Shown: positions 1-42,314 of the stretch, one piece after another
How positions within the stretch are numbered: the first letter of the stretch is position 1
Layout: every line of letters begins with the position of its first letter
Assembly: GCA_021186555.1 (NCBI GenBank)
Contig: JAJKFL010000014.1
Span: 40,511,200-40,575,199, forward strand
From: Reticulitermes speratus
Taxonomy: Eukaryota > Arthropoda > Insecta > Blattodea > Rhinotermitidae
DNA length: 64,000 bases
Direction of reading: 5' to 3'
The notes under the pieces: generated by a model
What the model was told of the DNA's origin: nothing
What the model saw: the letters and a program-made list of their open reading frames with translations, nothing else
Databases searched by the model: none
Translations under genes and position numbers: made by a program

Positions 1-290
1 AGCAAATGAGTTGCCATCTTCAGGGGGGTTTTCAGCAGAGAATTACAAGAACTTTTTACATCCAAGTATACAGTATGGCTAATAACCATTCTGTATAGAG
101 AATTACAAAAACTTTTTACATAAAAGTATTTAATAACCATACTGTTTACTTGGATGTAAAACGTTCTTGTAATTCTCCGCTAAAACCCCCCTGAAGATGG
201 CAACTCGTTTGCTGAAACATATGTAGGGGACTCAAATACATTTTATATATGTCAATAATCTTGTGCATTTGTTGGTTGATATTAGGCTAA
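1..290. repeat. Foldback element A, truncated by window start, hammerhead-like motif
   Basis: Bases 1-75 are inverted against about 145-215. The right arm (186-230) reads CCCC-CTGAAGA, a stem-loop, GAAA, the palindrome ACATATGT, then A-GGGG. This is the order of a type I hammerhead: stem I CCCC/GGGG, a CUGANGA box, stem II, a GAAA box, and a short stem III. The left arm begins inside the window, so its GAAA half is missing. The flank after the motif (to about 290) matches the outer flank of the foldback at 46211-46712. Assignment to a Penelope-like terminal repeat is inferred from knowledge of that class. Confidence 0.6.
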
Positions 291-462
291 TGTAGTCTTA
301 GTTTAATGAAATTCTTAAATAATTATAATTTCAAGAAGGACTAAAATACAGGATGCTGCAGAGTTCATACATTATTTTGATTTGCCTAGTACGATGGCGG
401 GCCCGGAAAGAGATTGAACTAATTGTGTTATAGAGTTCAGCTAGGGACGCCATTTAGTAAAC

Positions 463-706
463 ATGATCAGCGATCGGCTGTACACCGTGCGTTCGCCGTA
501 CAGACGTTTTTAAAAAATAACGACTCTGTGATACCAACGTAACAAATATTCAGATGACATTTTAACACCGAGAGACACTGAACGGTTCCTGATCACAACA
601 TTATCAAGAACTGGGTACAAAAGTTTCGAAACACGGCTTCTGCAACAAACAGAAAACCTGGAGACAGCGTCAAAATTGTGCTGACACTGGAAAACAATCG
701 TCAGAT
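463..706 (+). pseudogene. Broken Tc1/mariner-like transposase, N-terminal helix-turn-helix part
   Basis: Reading GCG TTC GCC GTA from about 489 gives AFAVQTFLKNNDSV, then several stops, then TVPDHNIIKNWVQKFRNTAS and KPGDSVKIVLTLENNRQ. I recognise this as the N-terminal helix-turn-helix region of an insect Tc1/mariner-type transposase family, the same broad family as the C-terminal pieces at 11518-12080 and 57712-58065. An ATG at 463 starts MISDRLYT in another frame, so a one-base shift separates the start from the body. In-frame stops at three places make it dead. It ends abruptly at 706, where a LINE begins, so the LINE probably inserted into it. Confidence 0.6.
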
Positions 707-2400
707 TATGATGAAATAACAAGTAAAGTCTTAAAAGCTTGTGCATCTCTCATTAGCCATCCATTAAGCTACATTTGTAATCACTCACTACATACAGGTG
801 TTTTCCTTGATCGTCTTAAAACTGCGGCAGTAAAACCACTATACAAGAAGGGAGACAAAACTAGTATGACAAATTATAGGCCTATTTCCTTATTAACTGT
901 TTTTTCTAAAGTATTTGAGAAAGCTATGCACATTAGGTTAAGCCAACATCTACATACTAACAACATACTGGTCACAGAACAGCACGGTTTTAGGAAAGGG
1001 ATATCTACTGAAAATGCTACCTCCAGGCTAACAGATAGTGTATTTACATATATTAACTAAAAAATGCATGTTGGAGGAATTTTCTGTGATTTGGCAAAGA
1101 CTTTTGACTGTGTAAATCATGAAATTTTGTTGGCTAAGTTACATTTCTATGGCATTCGAGGAGTAACTGCAGATTGGTTCAAATCCTATTTAACTAATAG
1201 AAGACAGAAAGTAGAAATAAAATCACGTAATACAACTCAAAACGTTTTCTTTGAATGGGGTACACTGAAACATGGATCAATTCTAGGACCTTTGTTGTTC
1301 ATAATATATATAAACAACCTTCCTCGGAAAATAAATTCCATATCAAACCAATACTTTTTGCTGATGACACTAGTGTTATAATATATAACAGAACTTTAGG
1401 AGATTTCTGTACAGCGGCAAACTTAGTTCTCACTCGTATGATTGAATGGTTTACTGCTAATAAGTTAGTACTAAGTCTTGATAAAACAAATATTATGAAA
1501 TTTATAACAAATAATTCACCACACTGTGCATTACGTATTTATTATAGAGGAAAGTATATAGAAGAGACAATAAACACAAAGTTTCTTTACAAATTGATAA
1601 CCACTTAACTTGGAAGAACAATATTGATCACATGGTTCCTAAGTTAAGTGGAGCATGTTATGCAGTTAGATCGATGTATCATATCAGCTACATCAACACT
1701 CTTAAATCTATTTATTTCGCATACTTTCATTCTATTATAAAGTACGGAATAATTTTTTGGGGTAATTCCTCCAACAGTAAGAAGATATTCACCTTACAAA
1801 AGAAAATAATCAGAATTATGGTCGGTGCAAAACAAGAATTCCATGCAGAAGTCTGTTTAAAAAATTAAGGGATTTTACCTATCCCATGTCAATATATATT
1901 TTCATTAATAAACTTTATTTTAAACAATCAAGAACATTTTCAAACAAATTCATCTATACACAGTACAGACACAGCAATAAGCACCACCTGCATAGACCAA
2001 ATGCCAACCTATCCTGTTTTCAAAAAAGTAGAGTCTATGCTAGTATCACAATTTTCAACACACTCCCTCTGAGTCTCATAAGTCTTAAGAATTAAAAGAC
2101 AAAATTTAAAGTAGCATTAAGACAATACTTAAATACACACAGCTTTTACTCAGTAGATGAATTTTTTAGGTACAAAGATTGTTCATAGTGAGGTTTGTAA
2201 CATGTTTATAGTGTTCAAATGTAAAATTGTGTAGTCTATATAGCTGTATATTTGTATATTGTGACTTATTCCACATCCAGTCGTCACTTCGACAGACTTA
2301 TGGATCCATGGAATGTAAGTATGTATGTATGTATGTATGTATGTATGTATGTATGTATGTACGGACGTTTGTACAATGTATGTACGTATGTATGTATATT
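707..2400 (+). mobile_element. 5'-truncated non-LTR retrotransposon (LINE copy 1), Jockey/CR1-like RT, inactive
   Basis: From 707 the frame reads YDEITSKVLKACASLI, continuing into NYRPISLLTVFSKVFEK, QHGFRKGISTENA, LAKTFDCVNHEILL and SILGPLLFIIYIN, then after a frameshift FADDTSVII and DKTNIMKFI. These are fingers-palm reverse transcriptase motifs, with FADD as the catalytic box. A stop at 1058-1060, loss of the usual VPQG before SILGP, a frameshift near 1345, and breaks near 1606 and 1866 make it a pseudogene. The endonuclease half is absent. The 3' end is GGATCCATGGAATGTA followed by a GTAT microsatellite, the same end as the copy at 32202-33862. Its clade (Jockey versus CR1) cannot be settled by eye. 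Confidence 0.85.
2314..2400. repeat. (GTAT)n microsatellite tail of LINE copy 1
   Basis: About 12 GTAT units, then imperfect GTAC/GTAT units. Placement right after the conserved LINE 3' end suggests it is the element's own tail or grew from it. Confidence 0.85.
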
Positions 2401-2620
2401 GTAGGAAAGTTAGAAGGAAGGATAGAAATGACGGGACGACGAGGGAGAAGACGTAAGCAGCTACTGGATGACCTTAAGGAATAGAAAAGATACTGGAAAT
2501 TGAAAGAGGAAGCACTAGATCGCACCCTGTGGAGAACTCGCTTTGGAAGAGGCTACGGACCTGTCGTAAGACAGACTACAGAATGAATGAATGAATGAAT
2601 GTATGTATGTATGTAAAGAG
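2401..2620 (+). mobile_element. 3' end of a second non-LTR element
   Basis: The + frame reads GKLEGRIEMTGRRGRRRKQL, LLDDLKE, a stop, then YWKLKEEALDRTLWRTRFG and RGYGPVVRQTTE. This is the basic C-terminal tail found at the 3' end of many insect LINE ORFs. It ends in (GAAT)n(GTAT)n repeats. One in-frame stop is present. It lies directly behind the tail of LINE copy 1, so the two are stacked. Confidence 0.6.
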
Positions 2621-3085
2621 TACGAGCCACTATCGGTCGTAGCCAGCCTGTATTACTCTGTATCACACTTCCCATCATCCTGACAAAGTCTCCAGTTAGT
2701 TAAATATCACGAGATTGCAGTGACCACTTTGGCGCCCAGACCGGGATATGAAGTGGTGACGTCAGAACACCGACGACGCAGTGCATGAACAAGTGGAGGG
2801 CCAGCTGATCCTCTTACCTATCTGCATATCGCTCTCAGAATAAAAACAATGACAGCTACAAACCTTGAGCGGAGATGGTAAGAGCAGGGATCAGTTAGAA
2901 ACAGTAATCGAACTTGATTGGCTGAATAAAAAAAGCAAGTAACATGTTACTCGAAACTAATTGGCTAAACATGTCGGTAGATATGGGTGAAAACAAAGGT
3001 TGCGTCATTCAAGCTGACCAAGTATGATTTGGCAACCGCATACCTGGTCACCTTGGTATTGTTTTTATTGACGGGAATATTTTTC
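2621..3085. other. Unassigned spacer with a weak LTR/primer-site-like stretch
   Basis: No convincing coding potential. At about 2729-2746 there is TTTGGCGCCCAGACCGGGA, which resembles the tRNA primer-binding site just inside the 5' LTR of some Ty3/Gypsy-type elements. I cannot find paired LTRs or gag/pol sequence, so this is only a hint of a retroelement remnant. Confidence 0.25.
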
Positions 3086-3087
3086 AT

Positions 3088-3290
3088 GGCGCAACAGCCC
3101 ATAGGGGGCCAGGGCCTCCTCATTGTCGAGGCTTCACGATCACACTCAGACACACCGCACTCGGTAGGACTCCTCTTGACGAGAGATATCCATGCCCCTG
3201 GCGGGATTCGAAGCCGCAATCCCAGCAAGCGAGCGGCCACAGACCCACAAATTAGACCATGCGGCCACTGGGATCGGCGCTGTTGACTGG
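3088..3290 (-). mobile_element. SINE-1 family copy (tRNA-derived)
   Basis: On the minus strand the end facing 3290 holds an A-box-like GTGGCCGCATGGTCTAAT and a B-box-like GGCTTCGAATCCCGCC. The opposite end finishes in a variant of the GGGCTGTTGAGCCA tail shared with the copies at 33022-33433 and 19717-19955. Diverged but recognisable. Confidence 0.6.
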
Positions 3291-4494
3291 GATGCAAACA
3301 TGAACAATAGCCGTGAAAGAAAACGAATATACCATAAAAGGGGCTTGAGAACTACCTGCTTACCCCGTGAACGAAATCGGATATGATTTTGAACCCTGCA
3401 ATAAACCGTGAACGAAATCGGACATCCCCATTTTGTGTACATGGTGACCTTGTAAACACCACCACTAGAGGGGCGAAAGCGCGGTTCAATGTGGGACACT
3501 TATATTTCAAATGGCACAGCTCAATGTGGGCCTTGTTAGTAACAAAAGTTTTCTAGAGTTTAGTGAGCTCCAGTATATATATATATATAAAACCTCGACC
3601 GCTTGTAAATGAGTCATTTGTTTATTATCTCAGGCAGTGTTGGACATTATGAGTCACACCTTACCTCGCGCAAGAAGACTTTGGTGCAAAAATGTACTAA
3701 AACTCTATTGCCATTATTCTAATAAAACATCAAACAAATCCTTTTATATTATTTTTGAGTGTTATTTGCCTTAAATTTGAAACATTCCTCAATTACTTCT
3801 TGATTGCGAGAATTTATCTTGGTCTTCTGAAGCTTAATTTTATGTTCAAAAACATGTTTAGTATATCAGTCAGGTTGGAGACATTATTATTATTAATTAT
3901 GTTTACGTCTAAGCGGTGTGGGCAGCTGATGCAGTGACGCCAAGGCTTGTAGTCTTTGGACCAAGCAAAAGTCTAGTGGTGTTACTAACGAGCAATATTT
4001 ATGTTATATGAGTTTTGCAGCCTCCAATATCGTTCCCTGAAGCTCCAACACAGATGGGAGATTGAAGTGACAACGAACTACATGCAGACTTTCTTTGTGC
4101 CGATAAAACCTTCGATGAAATCTTGTTACATCATTTTTAAAAGTCTTTGGGGTTGGGTTCTGGAGCATTGAGTGACCAGTACTGCAGAAATTTAAGATCG
4201 ATATATCGACCAGGAAAACGCGGCTAAATGAGGAGGCGCTCCGCCGAGTTTCAAGTACAAAATCAACCATGTTTCCACAGGTATATCTTCTAAAACAGCT
4301 TTTTTTTACAAGGGCCCCTCAAGCCGCTGCGCCCCCGTTAGTAAATCCTAATTGGTGGCCACGGGTTGAGTAGATTCTGCTTAGTAGAACGTAAATTTTT
4401 CTTCTTTTACGAACTTTTCTAATCTGAATTTTATGGTGATTAGGTTAGGAATAATTTTTATACTGTTATCTAATAAAAATAAGAAAGCTACTTT
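3291..4494. other. Intergenic stretch, no recognised gene
   Basis: It holds a short direct repeat of CCGTGAACGAAATCGG (3365-3380 and 3407-3422) and a short TA run near 3573. The longest open frame (4004-4270, minus) resembles nothing I know. Confidence 0.4.
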
Positions 4495-4498
4495 TTAC

Positions 4499-4600
4499 CT
4501 AAGACCCTGAAGATGGGACACACAAGTGTCCCCGAAACGTTGGTTATACACCAAAAATTGACGCCGGGCTACAACCCAAAAACTTTTAAGCAACAAACCT
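4499..4600 (+). repeat. Penelope-like terminal sequence with hammerhead-like motif
   Basis: It reads CCCTGAAGAT, then GGGACAC/GTGTCCC as a perfect 7-bp stem II with a four-base loop, then CGAAACGTTGG. The 3' flank runs into a T-rich run at about 4605. The stem, the CUGANGA box and the GAAA box are intact, while the stem III/cleavage site is degenerate. Assignment to Penelope-like elements is from family knowledge. Confidence 0.5.
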
Positions 4601-5773
4601 ACTCTTTTTTTTTTTTTAATATTCCGCCTTTAAATGTAACAGCCATTTACGCCTAAGGGAATCTCCAGTTGAGATAATATTGGTGAAGGGATGCGTAGGG
4701 TTAGTGAGATTTTTTATGGTATTCTTTGTGCCAGGGAGGCAGCAGACCGCGTTCTAAAATCGCTTCCTCTCTTTCTGTAAGCCAACAAGCACGTCTGCAA
4801 ACCCACAGTTACTTAACTCTTCTTAATTGGACCTTTGTAGGGTATTTCTAACTGGGAATGGCCTTGGGAAAGACATCATGAAGTCAAGACATTTATTCGT
4901 GAATCATTATTCGTAACGAACTTTGTGACTAGGCGGCCATTACATAATCTAAATAAGATACGGCGTAATCTGCTTTACAAAGCGTCAGCTAACAAAGGCC
5001 ATATAGCCCAATCTGTATTGTACGTATGTACTACTGTCAGCAGTCCTAAAAATATGTACTATTTACATATATATACTGGACGAGACCAAGGCACTGGACA
5101 CAAGACAGACCCATCCTCTCCTCCAAAGCGATAAAGGCTCTCGAACTGTGAGTCCAGAGACCTGATCCTGTAGCGTGCCGCCATCTGTTGTATATATAAT
5201 AATAAATACTGCAGGGGCTGCGAGAGATCAACCCTACAGTCTACACTTTTCCAGGCTCGAATGCGTAGATCTTTTTAGACAGACAGAGAGCGATAAAATA
5301 AGTTTCAATTCCCCCAAATAAATATGTTATAAAAAATTACATTATTTAATTTAAGGAGCGAGGGTGACCTTCATTAACTGAACATATATTACACACGAAT
5401 TCTAAAGCTTCCCTGACCAAACAACCACCGAAAATCTTGGGTTAATTAAAAAATAAACCATCCTACTTTGTAGAGATAGCGTGACGGCGTAGACCAGCAG
5501 CACGGCGTCGGACTTCATGGCTGTGACAGTACGTCACGTCGACGCTAGTATCTGCACGACTCAATCAAGAATAATCTTTTTTTTCTGTCCATCTCGCAAT
5601 GGTTTTAACTTAAAACATTGCCTTTACCCCTACTCTATTGCATCCGTTTGCAATTTCTCCATAAAGCAATAACTGCCCAAATTTTGTATTATTTAACCGT
5701 GCATTTTTACAATTCACAAATTACGCACCAACTAAATGTACTATATTTTCACTTTATATACTTTATTATTTAA
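4601..5773. other. Intergenic stretch, no recognised gene
   Basis: T-rich run at about 4605-4620. No conserved reading frame seen. Around 5050-5220 a TATATATA run and an AATAAA occur close together, but I could not define paired terminal repeats. Confidence 0.4.
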
Positions 5774-5817
5774 CCCCTACACATGTTTCGGCCTTTACAA
5801 GGCCATTCTCAGGGGGC
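5774..5817 (-). repeat. Hammerhead-like motif, minus strand
   Basis: On the minus strand: CCCC-CTGAGAAT, GGCC/GGCC stem II, GAAA, then ACATGTGT, A and GGGG. The CUGANGA box is altered (CTGAGAA), so activity is doubtful, but stems I, II and III are all preserved. Same class as the motifs in the foldbacks. Confidence 0.5.
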
Positions 5818-6167
5818 TCGTAAACTACATTCACTTCACATCCAATGTTTATGTCTGCTATCACATTTAGTCCAATTTTTTTGTCTTATGTATTACAGTT
5901 ATTTACAATGTCTGTATTTAAAATATACAAAAAGCCACAGAATATAAAATCCTTAAAAAAGTTCGTCAATTTTCGTAGTAAAATGGTAAAATGAAACAAT
6001 GTGGTTCATTATGTTATGTCTTTCACCATTGGCTACTTTTTCGGTTTTGGCTTTGGTATTGTATATATGGATGGTCAGTTAAGTAAATATGTCCTGCTTA
6101 TGTTGGTTGTCCGTGTGTGGCAGTACTGAATGCTCATGTTGGTGACCTTCAATCTACGCGTTCTGCA
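5818..6167. other. AT-rich spacer, nothing recognised
   Basis: No open frame or repeat that I can name between the hammerhead-like motif and the 37-bp array. Confidence 0.4.
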
Positions 6168-6500
6168 AAATTTCACTTCCTGGTTGTCAGCAAGTACTCA
6201 TGTGTGATTTCACTTCCTGGTTGTCAGCAAGTGCTCATGTGTGATTTCATTTCCTGGTTGTCAGCAAGTGCTCATGTGTGATTTCACTTCCTGGTTGTCA
6301 GCAAGTGCTCATGTGTGATTTCATTTCCTGGTTGTCAGCAAATGCTCATGTGTGGATTTTCATTTCACCTGGTTGTCAGCAAGTGCTCATGTGTGATTTC
6401 ATTTCCTGGTTGTCAGCAAGTGCTCATGTGTGATTTCATTTCCTGGTTGTCAGCAAGTGCTCATATGTGATTTTCAGTTCCTGGTTGTCAGCAAGTGCTT
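6168..6500. repeat. 37-bp tandem array, about 9 units
   Basis: Each unit starts near TTTCACTTCCTGGTTGTCAG and carries CAAGTGCTCATGTGTGA; successive starts at 6171 and 6208 give the 37-bp period. Units are nearly identical, one with a small insertion near 6355. No coding sense. Confidence 0.9.
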
Positions 6501-7584
6501 GCTCAACAAGTTGCTCCATATTCAACATTTACCACGTCAGGTCTCCTAGTTTAAATCAGCATTTTCTAACTTCAAGGCGGTTGATGTCCTACTTTGCATT
6601 GTCATACATCTATCAGCAATGTACTAAGAAACAAAAGAAAAAAAAAGTAAAAGAGAAATCCCTTCAGATGGAAAATTTAGGTCTACCAAACCCCTGGTAA
6701 AAACAGGAATAACAGCAATGAAACCAACCAGTGTCATCAACGTGTGTGTTAGCTATGTTGTTGGAGTCAGAAGATGATTGATGGGGATAAAGAGGGTGAG
6801 GATAGAGCTGATGCGGAAAGTTTATAGGCCTACTAGGCAGGATTCTTCTCTGAATACCACGATGATAAAGAATGGATTTGATGCTTAAAAAATTTCCAAT
6901 GTGAAGACACATTTTTTTGTGCCAACTATCTGGCAAGGGCATTTGTAAGTCCTGGGTGTAAGTAATGGCAGACAGTTGTTTATGTCACTAACAAAACCTA
7001 GAAAAAATAATCTTAAAACTCACCACAGCTGAAAACTCAAATCGCATCTACTTCTTTATCGCTGGCGTCTCTTTGTGCTATATAATGGAATTACAGTTGA
7101 GAATACTTGGGTATTATCTTGTCAATACAGCAGTATTTTTACTGTGCTTCAGTAGTTTTAGTCATATTTAGACTATTTTGATTGACTGTACTTTGCACGA
7201 CGTGTTTCAACCCCTGTGGGTTTCTAAACTTATGAAGATTTTAGCTGTGAGTGCTGGTTTTTATGTGTTGAAGTTTGTTTTTCTTTGCATTTTGTTCTTG
7301 TACTTCTTGTGATATTCCTTCTTGGTACGGTTTTCTTGGTGTTTTCCGTTCCTGGTTTTGATGTTTTTATGTGGAATTTCTACTTACATTTTCCTGTTCT
7401 CGTTTTGTTCTGGTACTGTGGTGTGTTGACATCCACCGAAAGGCAACACAACTTCAAAGCCGCACAGAACATCTGTGTAGCCTCCAAAATGTTTTTGTTT
7501 GCGTCACGACCCACTGAAAATTTGGCCAACATTTGTCGCACTAGCCGTGAGGTGTAGTGCACTTTTGAAGCATGGATTATACCC
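6501..7584. other. Intergenic stretch, no recognised gene
   Basis: Short open frames at 6467-6700 and 7285-7557 show no known motif. At 7197-7245 a minus-strand stretch holds a GAAACCC..GGGGTTGAAACACG stem-loop reminiscent of the hammerhead stem II and GAAA box, but the CUGANGA box is missing. Confidence 0.4.
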
Positions 7585-8923
7585 TAACCTTTAAAAGCCG
7601 GCGATATAAATACCCTGTACTGTCAGCGGACCGGAATTTTCTCTGGGGATTTAAACGTTTGTTGCAATGGTTAGGAAAATTTTGAATATCTTGAAGAATA
7701 TTAACGCTGGATCTGTGAAATAAAACGTAATTACTCAAGTGAAGCATGGAGAACACGATAATGTATATCATAGTTTATTATAAAATATTTTGATGCAAAA
7801 TAAGAATGAACCAGTTCCCTAAGAGACAGAAATTTTAGTCTTCTTTTCTTTCTTTATCGTGTCCGGACCGTTAATGAAATTTTAGTAATATGTTATGTTT
7901 CGTTCTCTTTAGCCTTAAATTCTGGCTCCTTTCTCCTGAATTCGTCCCCACTTTCAAGGGAAAATATTTCTGTGAGGTTATTTTAACAACAGCGAAATGC
8001 TTTTCGTTGGTGTGATTTCTGTAAGGGTGTACTTACAAAGAGGTTTACAGTTTTACAACCATGAGGAATCTGACCTGCGAAAGGAAAAGTACGTTTCTCG
8101 GTATTCCTACCAGTGGCCACACTCTTTCAGTGTTTGTCGCACAGTGCAGTGACCCTGTCGCTTGTGAAAATTATTACTTGTGAGTACATAATCAGCATCA
8201 TGGCTCGCAGAAGGCATATTCGTGATGAAGATATTGAATCAGAGCTGATCTGTGATATTGATTCGGATGAGAACATCTAATAATAAGGTATGTAATAATT
8301 TCTGTAACAAGTAACTTCCTTCTGATGACGCATCATATACTGCCTTTCTCGGGTGAGCTATGTTTCGTTCTTCCATCAAGTACGTAAGAGTAAATACAGC
8401 CGGAAGCTTTTAATTTTTTCGTATATTTGGACAAATATATTGTGAAAATGTATTGAAAATTTTTTCTGTGAGTACAAGCACGGGCTAGAACAGTGAATAA
8501 GTTATATGACTACCAGAAAGGAGATCAGGGTTCGGTTCCCGGAAAGTACATAAATATTTCTATCGACTCCTATAAATCTTAACTCGATCCTACCGGCTTT
8601 TTAATCGATGGGTATCTGGGGCACATAAATGTACAGATGCTGGAGCATAAAGCTGAATACGCTCTAAATAGTGTTCAATACATCATTTTATGGTATATTA
8701 CCTCCGCGCCCCAATACGCTCCCTTTGGTATGAGGCACAACTGTAAAATTACCTTCAAGTCTGTTGTATGTATACATAATATTTACACATGCTTATTGCC
8801 CCGCCAATATCGTATTTAATGCGAAAAGTTTAAATATATTTTTTGGACAAAAATGTCCGTTTTGGCATTCATACCTACACATAACGATGGACAGATTTGT
8901 CCGTTTCGGCTCTTAAAGGCTAA
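7585..8923 (+). mobile_element. Decayed piggyBac-like element
   Basis: The ends are inverted: left TAACCTTTAAAAGCCG at 7585, right (reverse complement) TTAGCCTTTAAGAGCCG ending at 8923. The flanks are TAA/TTA-like, consistent with TTAA targeting. Inside, 8200-8280 reads like the very N-terminus of a piggyBac transposase. The rest of the transposase is not recognisable. Confidence 0.45.
8200..8280 (+). pseudogene. piggyBac transposase N-terminal fragment
   Basis: ATG at 8200 starts MARRRHIRDEDIESELICDI, an acidic/basic start typical of piggyBac-derived transposases (MARRR/MSRRR, then D-E-E-I-E). TAA at 8278 ends it after 26 codons. No DDD catalytic core follows in any frame that I can see. 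The call rests on a short motif and its position inside the 7585-8923 inverted repeats. Confidence 0.4.
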
Positions 8924-9600
8924 TCCAGAGGCTGTAAAATTATGGGTAGGCGGCAGGAATACAGCTTTAACGTCCTTCACATTTCGTGTCATATACTTAT
9001 GCGCCGAAAATTTGCCAATTAGAAGCAGAATTTTGCTCTTCTGTCCTTCGTTCGACGTTCCAGTGACACAATCCACATTTTGGAAACCTCACCCGTCATC
9101 CAGGCCTTCACATTATGATTATTTTCACAAGGCGGATAATGCACAATCGGTTAATGTTTTTTCTAACAGTAGTACACAATGTTCTTTCTGCAGTACGAAC
9201 TGAATCTTTATACATAACGAGAGTCCAATACCTAAGTGCGTTTATATTGTTGACAACGACATAACATCTCCACATATTCGATCTCTTCGAGTCAAAAGGT
9301 AATTAAGCTGTTAGGACAGCCGAGGAAGTATAAGCAGTTCAAAATATTCTGTACCTCAACAACAATATCATAGAGAACGCATTGTTGCATTCCTATTGCA
9401 ACAATGGTTACGCAAACGCACCGAAATGTTATGTTATACGTGCATTGCCTATCGCGTTTTTGACAGCACAGATTAAATCAACAGATTCGCAACAAGCGAC
9501 ATTTTACGGCCTACCGCTGAACGTCCAAGTGTTATAGAGCATCCGTGGTGGTTAGACACGTATAATCCGTGGTGCTTGTGGTGCAGCCAACGTTATCATC
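8924..9600. other. Region upstream of PIGN
   Basis: Presumed promoter and 5' UTR region of PIGN, inferred only from position. No clear TATA box at a useful distance, and I cannot place the transcription start. The open frame 8853-9203 shows no known motif. Confidence 0.35.
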
Positions 9601-9642
9601 ATGAAAAGAAGACGTTCTGCTCATTTTGAACGCATGTTTTGA
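9601..9642 (+). promoter_or_regulatory. Upstream ORF (13 codons) in the PIGN leader
   Basis: ATG at 9601, stop TGA at 9640-9642, peptide MKRRRSAHFERMF. It ends three bases before the PIGN start codon at 9646. The main start has A at -3, a good context. If the transcription start is upstream of 9601, this uORF could lower or modulate PIGN translation. Confidence 0.4.
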
Positions 9643-9645
9643 ACA

Positions 9646-40844
<31,199 letters not shown>

Positions 40845-40965
40845 TGGTGCTTTATTTCGTGTCCCTGCTTTTGGTTTTGCTCTATTTCATGTAACAGTTC
40901 CTGACTGATAATTTGTTGCTTCATTTATGAAAATCCTTTTCTAATTGCACTGCCATAGATGTAAA

Positions 40966-41835
40966 TGTTACTCTTCTGCAGCTGTACAGTTTACTGTTAT
41001 ACAGCTATAAAAGTTACACTTCTGCAGCTGTACAGTTTACATATCTACAGCTGTAAAAGTTACTTTTCTGCAGCTGTACAGTTTACTGTTATACAGCTAT
41101 AAAAGTTACACTTCTGCAGCTTTACAGTTTACATATCTACAGCTGTGAAAGTTACTTTTCTGCAGCTGTACAGTTTACTGTTATACAGCTATAAAAGTTA
41201 CACTTCTGCAGCTGTACAGTTTACTGTTATGCAGCAATAAAAGTTACACTTCTGCAGCTGTACAGTTTACTGTTATGCAGCTATAAAAGTTACACTTCTG
41301 CAGCTGTACAGTTTACATATCTACAGCTATAAACGTTACACTTCTGCAGCTGTACACTTTACATGTCTACAGCTATAAAAGTTACACTTCTGCAGCTGTA
41401 CAGTTTACATATCTACGACTATAAAAGTTACTCTTTTGCAGCTGTACAGTTTACTGTTCTAAGCTCTGAAAGTTATGCTTTTGCAGCTGTACAGTTACTG
41501 TTCTGCAGCTGTAATACTGTTCAACAGCTGTAAAAGTTACTCTTATGCAACTCTACATATTACAGTTTTACAGCTGTAAAATTTGCTGTTCTTTGGCTGT
41601 GCGAATTACTGTTACACATATGTAAATGCTACTCTTCTGCAGTTTTAAAGGTTGATGTCCTAAAACTGTAAAGGTTGTATTTTACAGGCATAAAAGTTAC
41701 TCTTCTGTGGCTGTAAAACTTACTGTTCTACAACTGTAAATCTTAACTGTTCTATAGGTGTAAAGTTTACCATTCTGCAGCTGTAAAGGTTCCTGTTTGA
41801 TACCTGTAAGTTTGCTGTTCTACAGCTGCTATCAT
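40966..41835. repeat. 46-bp tandem array just downstream of the PIGN stop
   Basis: Units alternate GCAGCTGTACAGTTTACTG and TACAGCTATAAAAGTTACAC; starts at 40981 and 41027 give 46 bp. About 19 units, the later ones degenerate and the halves (about 23 bp) related to each other. Likely in the PIGN 3' UTR if transcription runs that far. Each unit has CAGCTG. Confidence 0.9.
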
Positions 41836-42314
41836 TTTACATTCAATTAATTTTTTAGGAACAAAACTGTCTGAATGTAACAGGTCAAGTCAGTTATGAG
41901 TATGTTTCCTGTCATTAGTTACCAACCTGATGATTCAGATGATCAGTGACAACATCAATTACTTTACATTCCCTTGTGCACAGTGATGGCCCTAGACTGG
42001 TTGCCGGAAACTGGTGCGTTAAGGTGTCCCACGCCCTCAGTACCACCACACCCCCAAAGGCAGATCACATTTCAAGTAAAATGCATTAATATGTTAATTA
42101 AAATGTTATTATTACAATTTCATTATCATAATGGAATTAGAAAGATTTTAAATTTTTAACTTCATTATTTTCCCTTGAATTTCGTGTCCCACTTGATCAC
42201 TTAGTTTGTCTCTGTGGACAGGCAGTCTTTACTTGTGCGTTATGTTTAATTTTGCATGTTCTGTGTCGTGTCATGACAGCACTTCAGTTTCGATACGACG
42301 TAAAGTTGGCATAG
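41836..42314. other. Downstream of PIGN, nothing recognised
   Basis: No open frame with known motif. Confidence 0.45.

Noticed and set aside
2987..3286. Overlapping open frames on both strands at 2965-3500
   Set aside because: They lie across the reversed SINE-1 copy and have no conserved domain.
4004..4270. 88-residue minus-strand open frame
   Set aside because: No motif, no neighbours, no splice context; length is expected by chance.
7197..7245. Stem-loop with GAAACACG on the minus strand
   Set aside because: Lacks the CUGANGA box; not enough to call a hammerhead.
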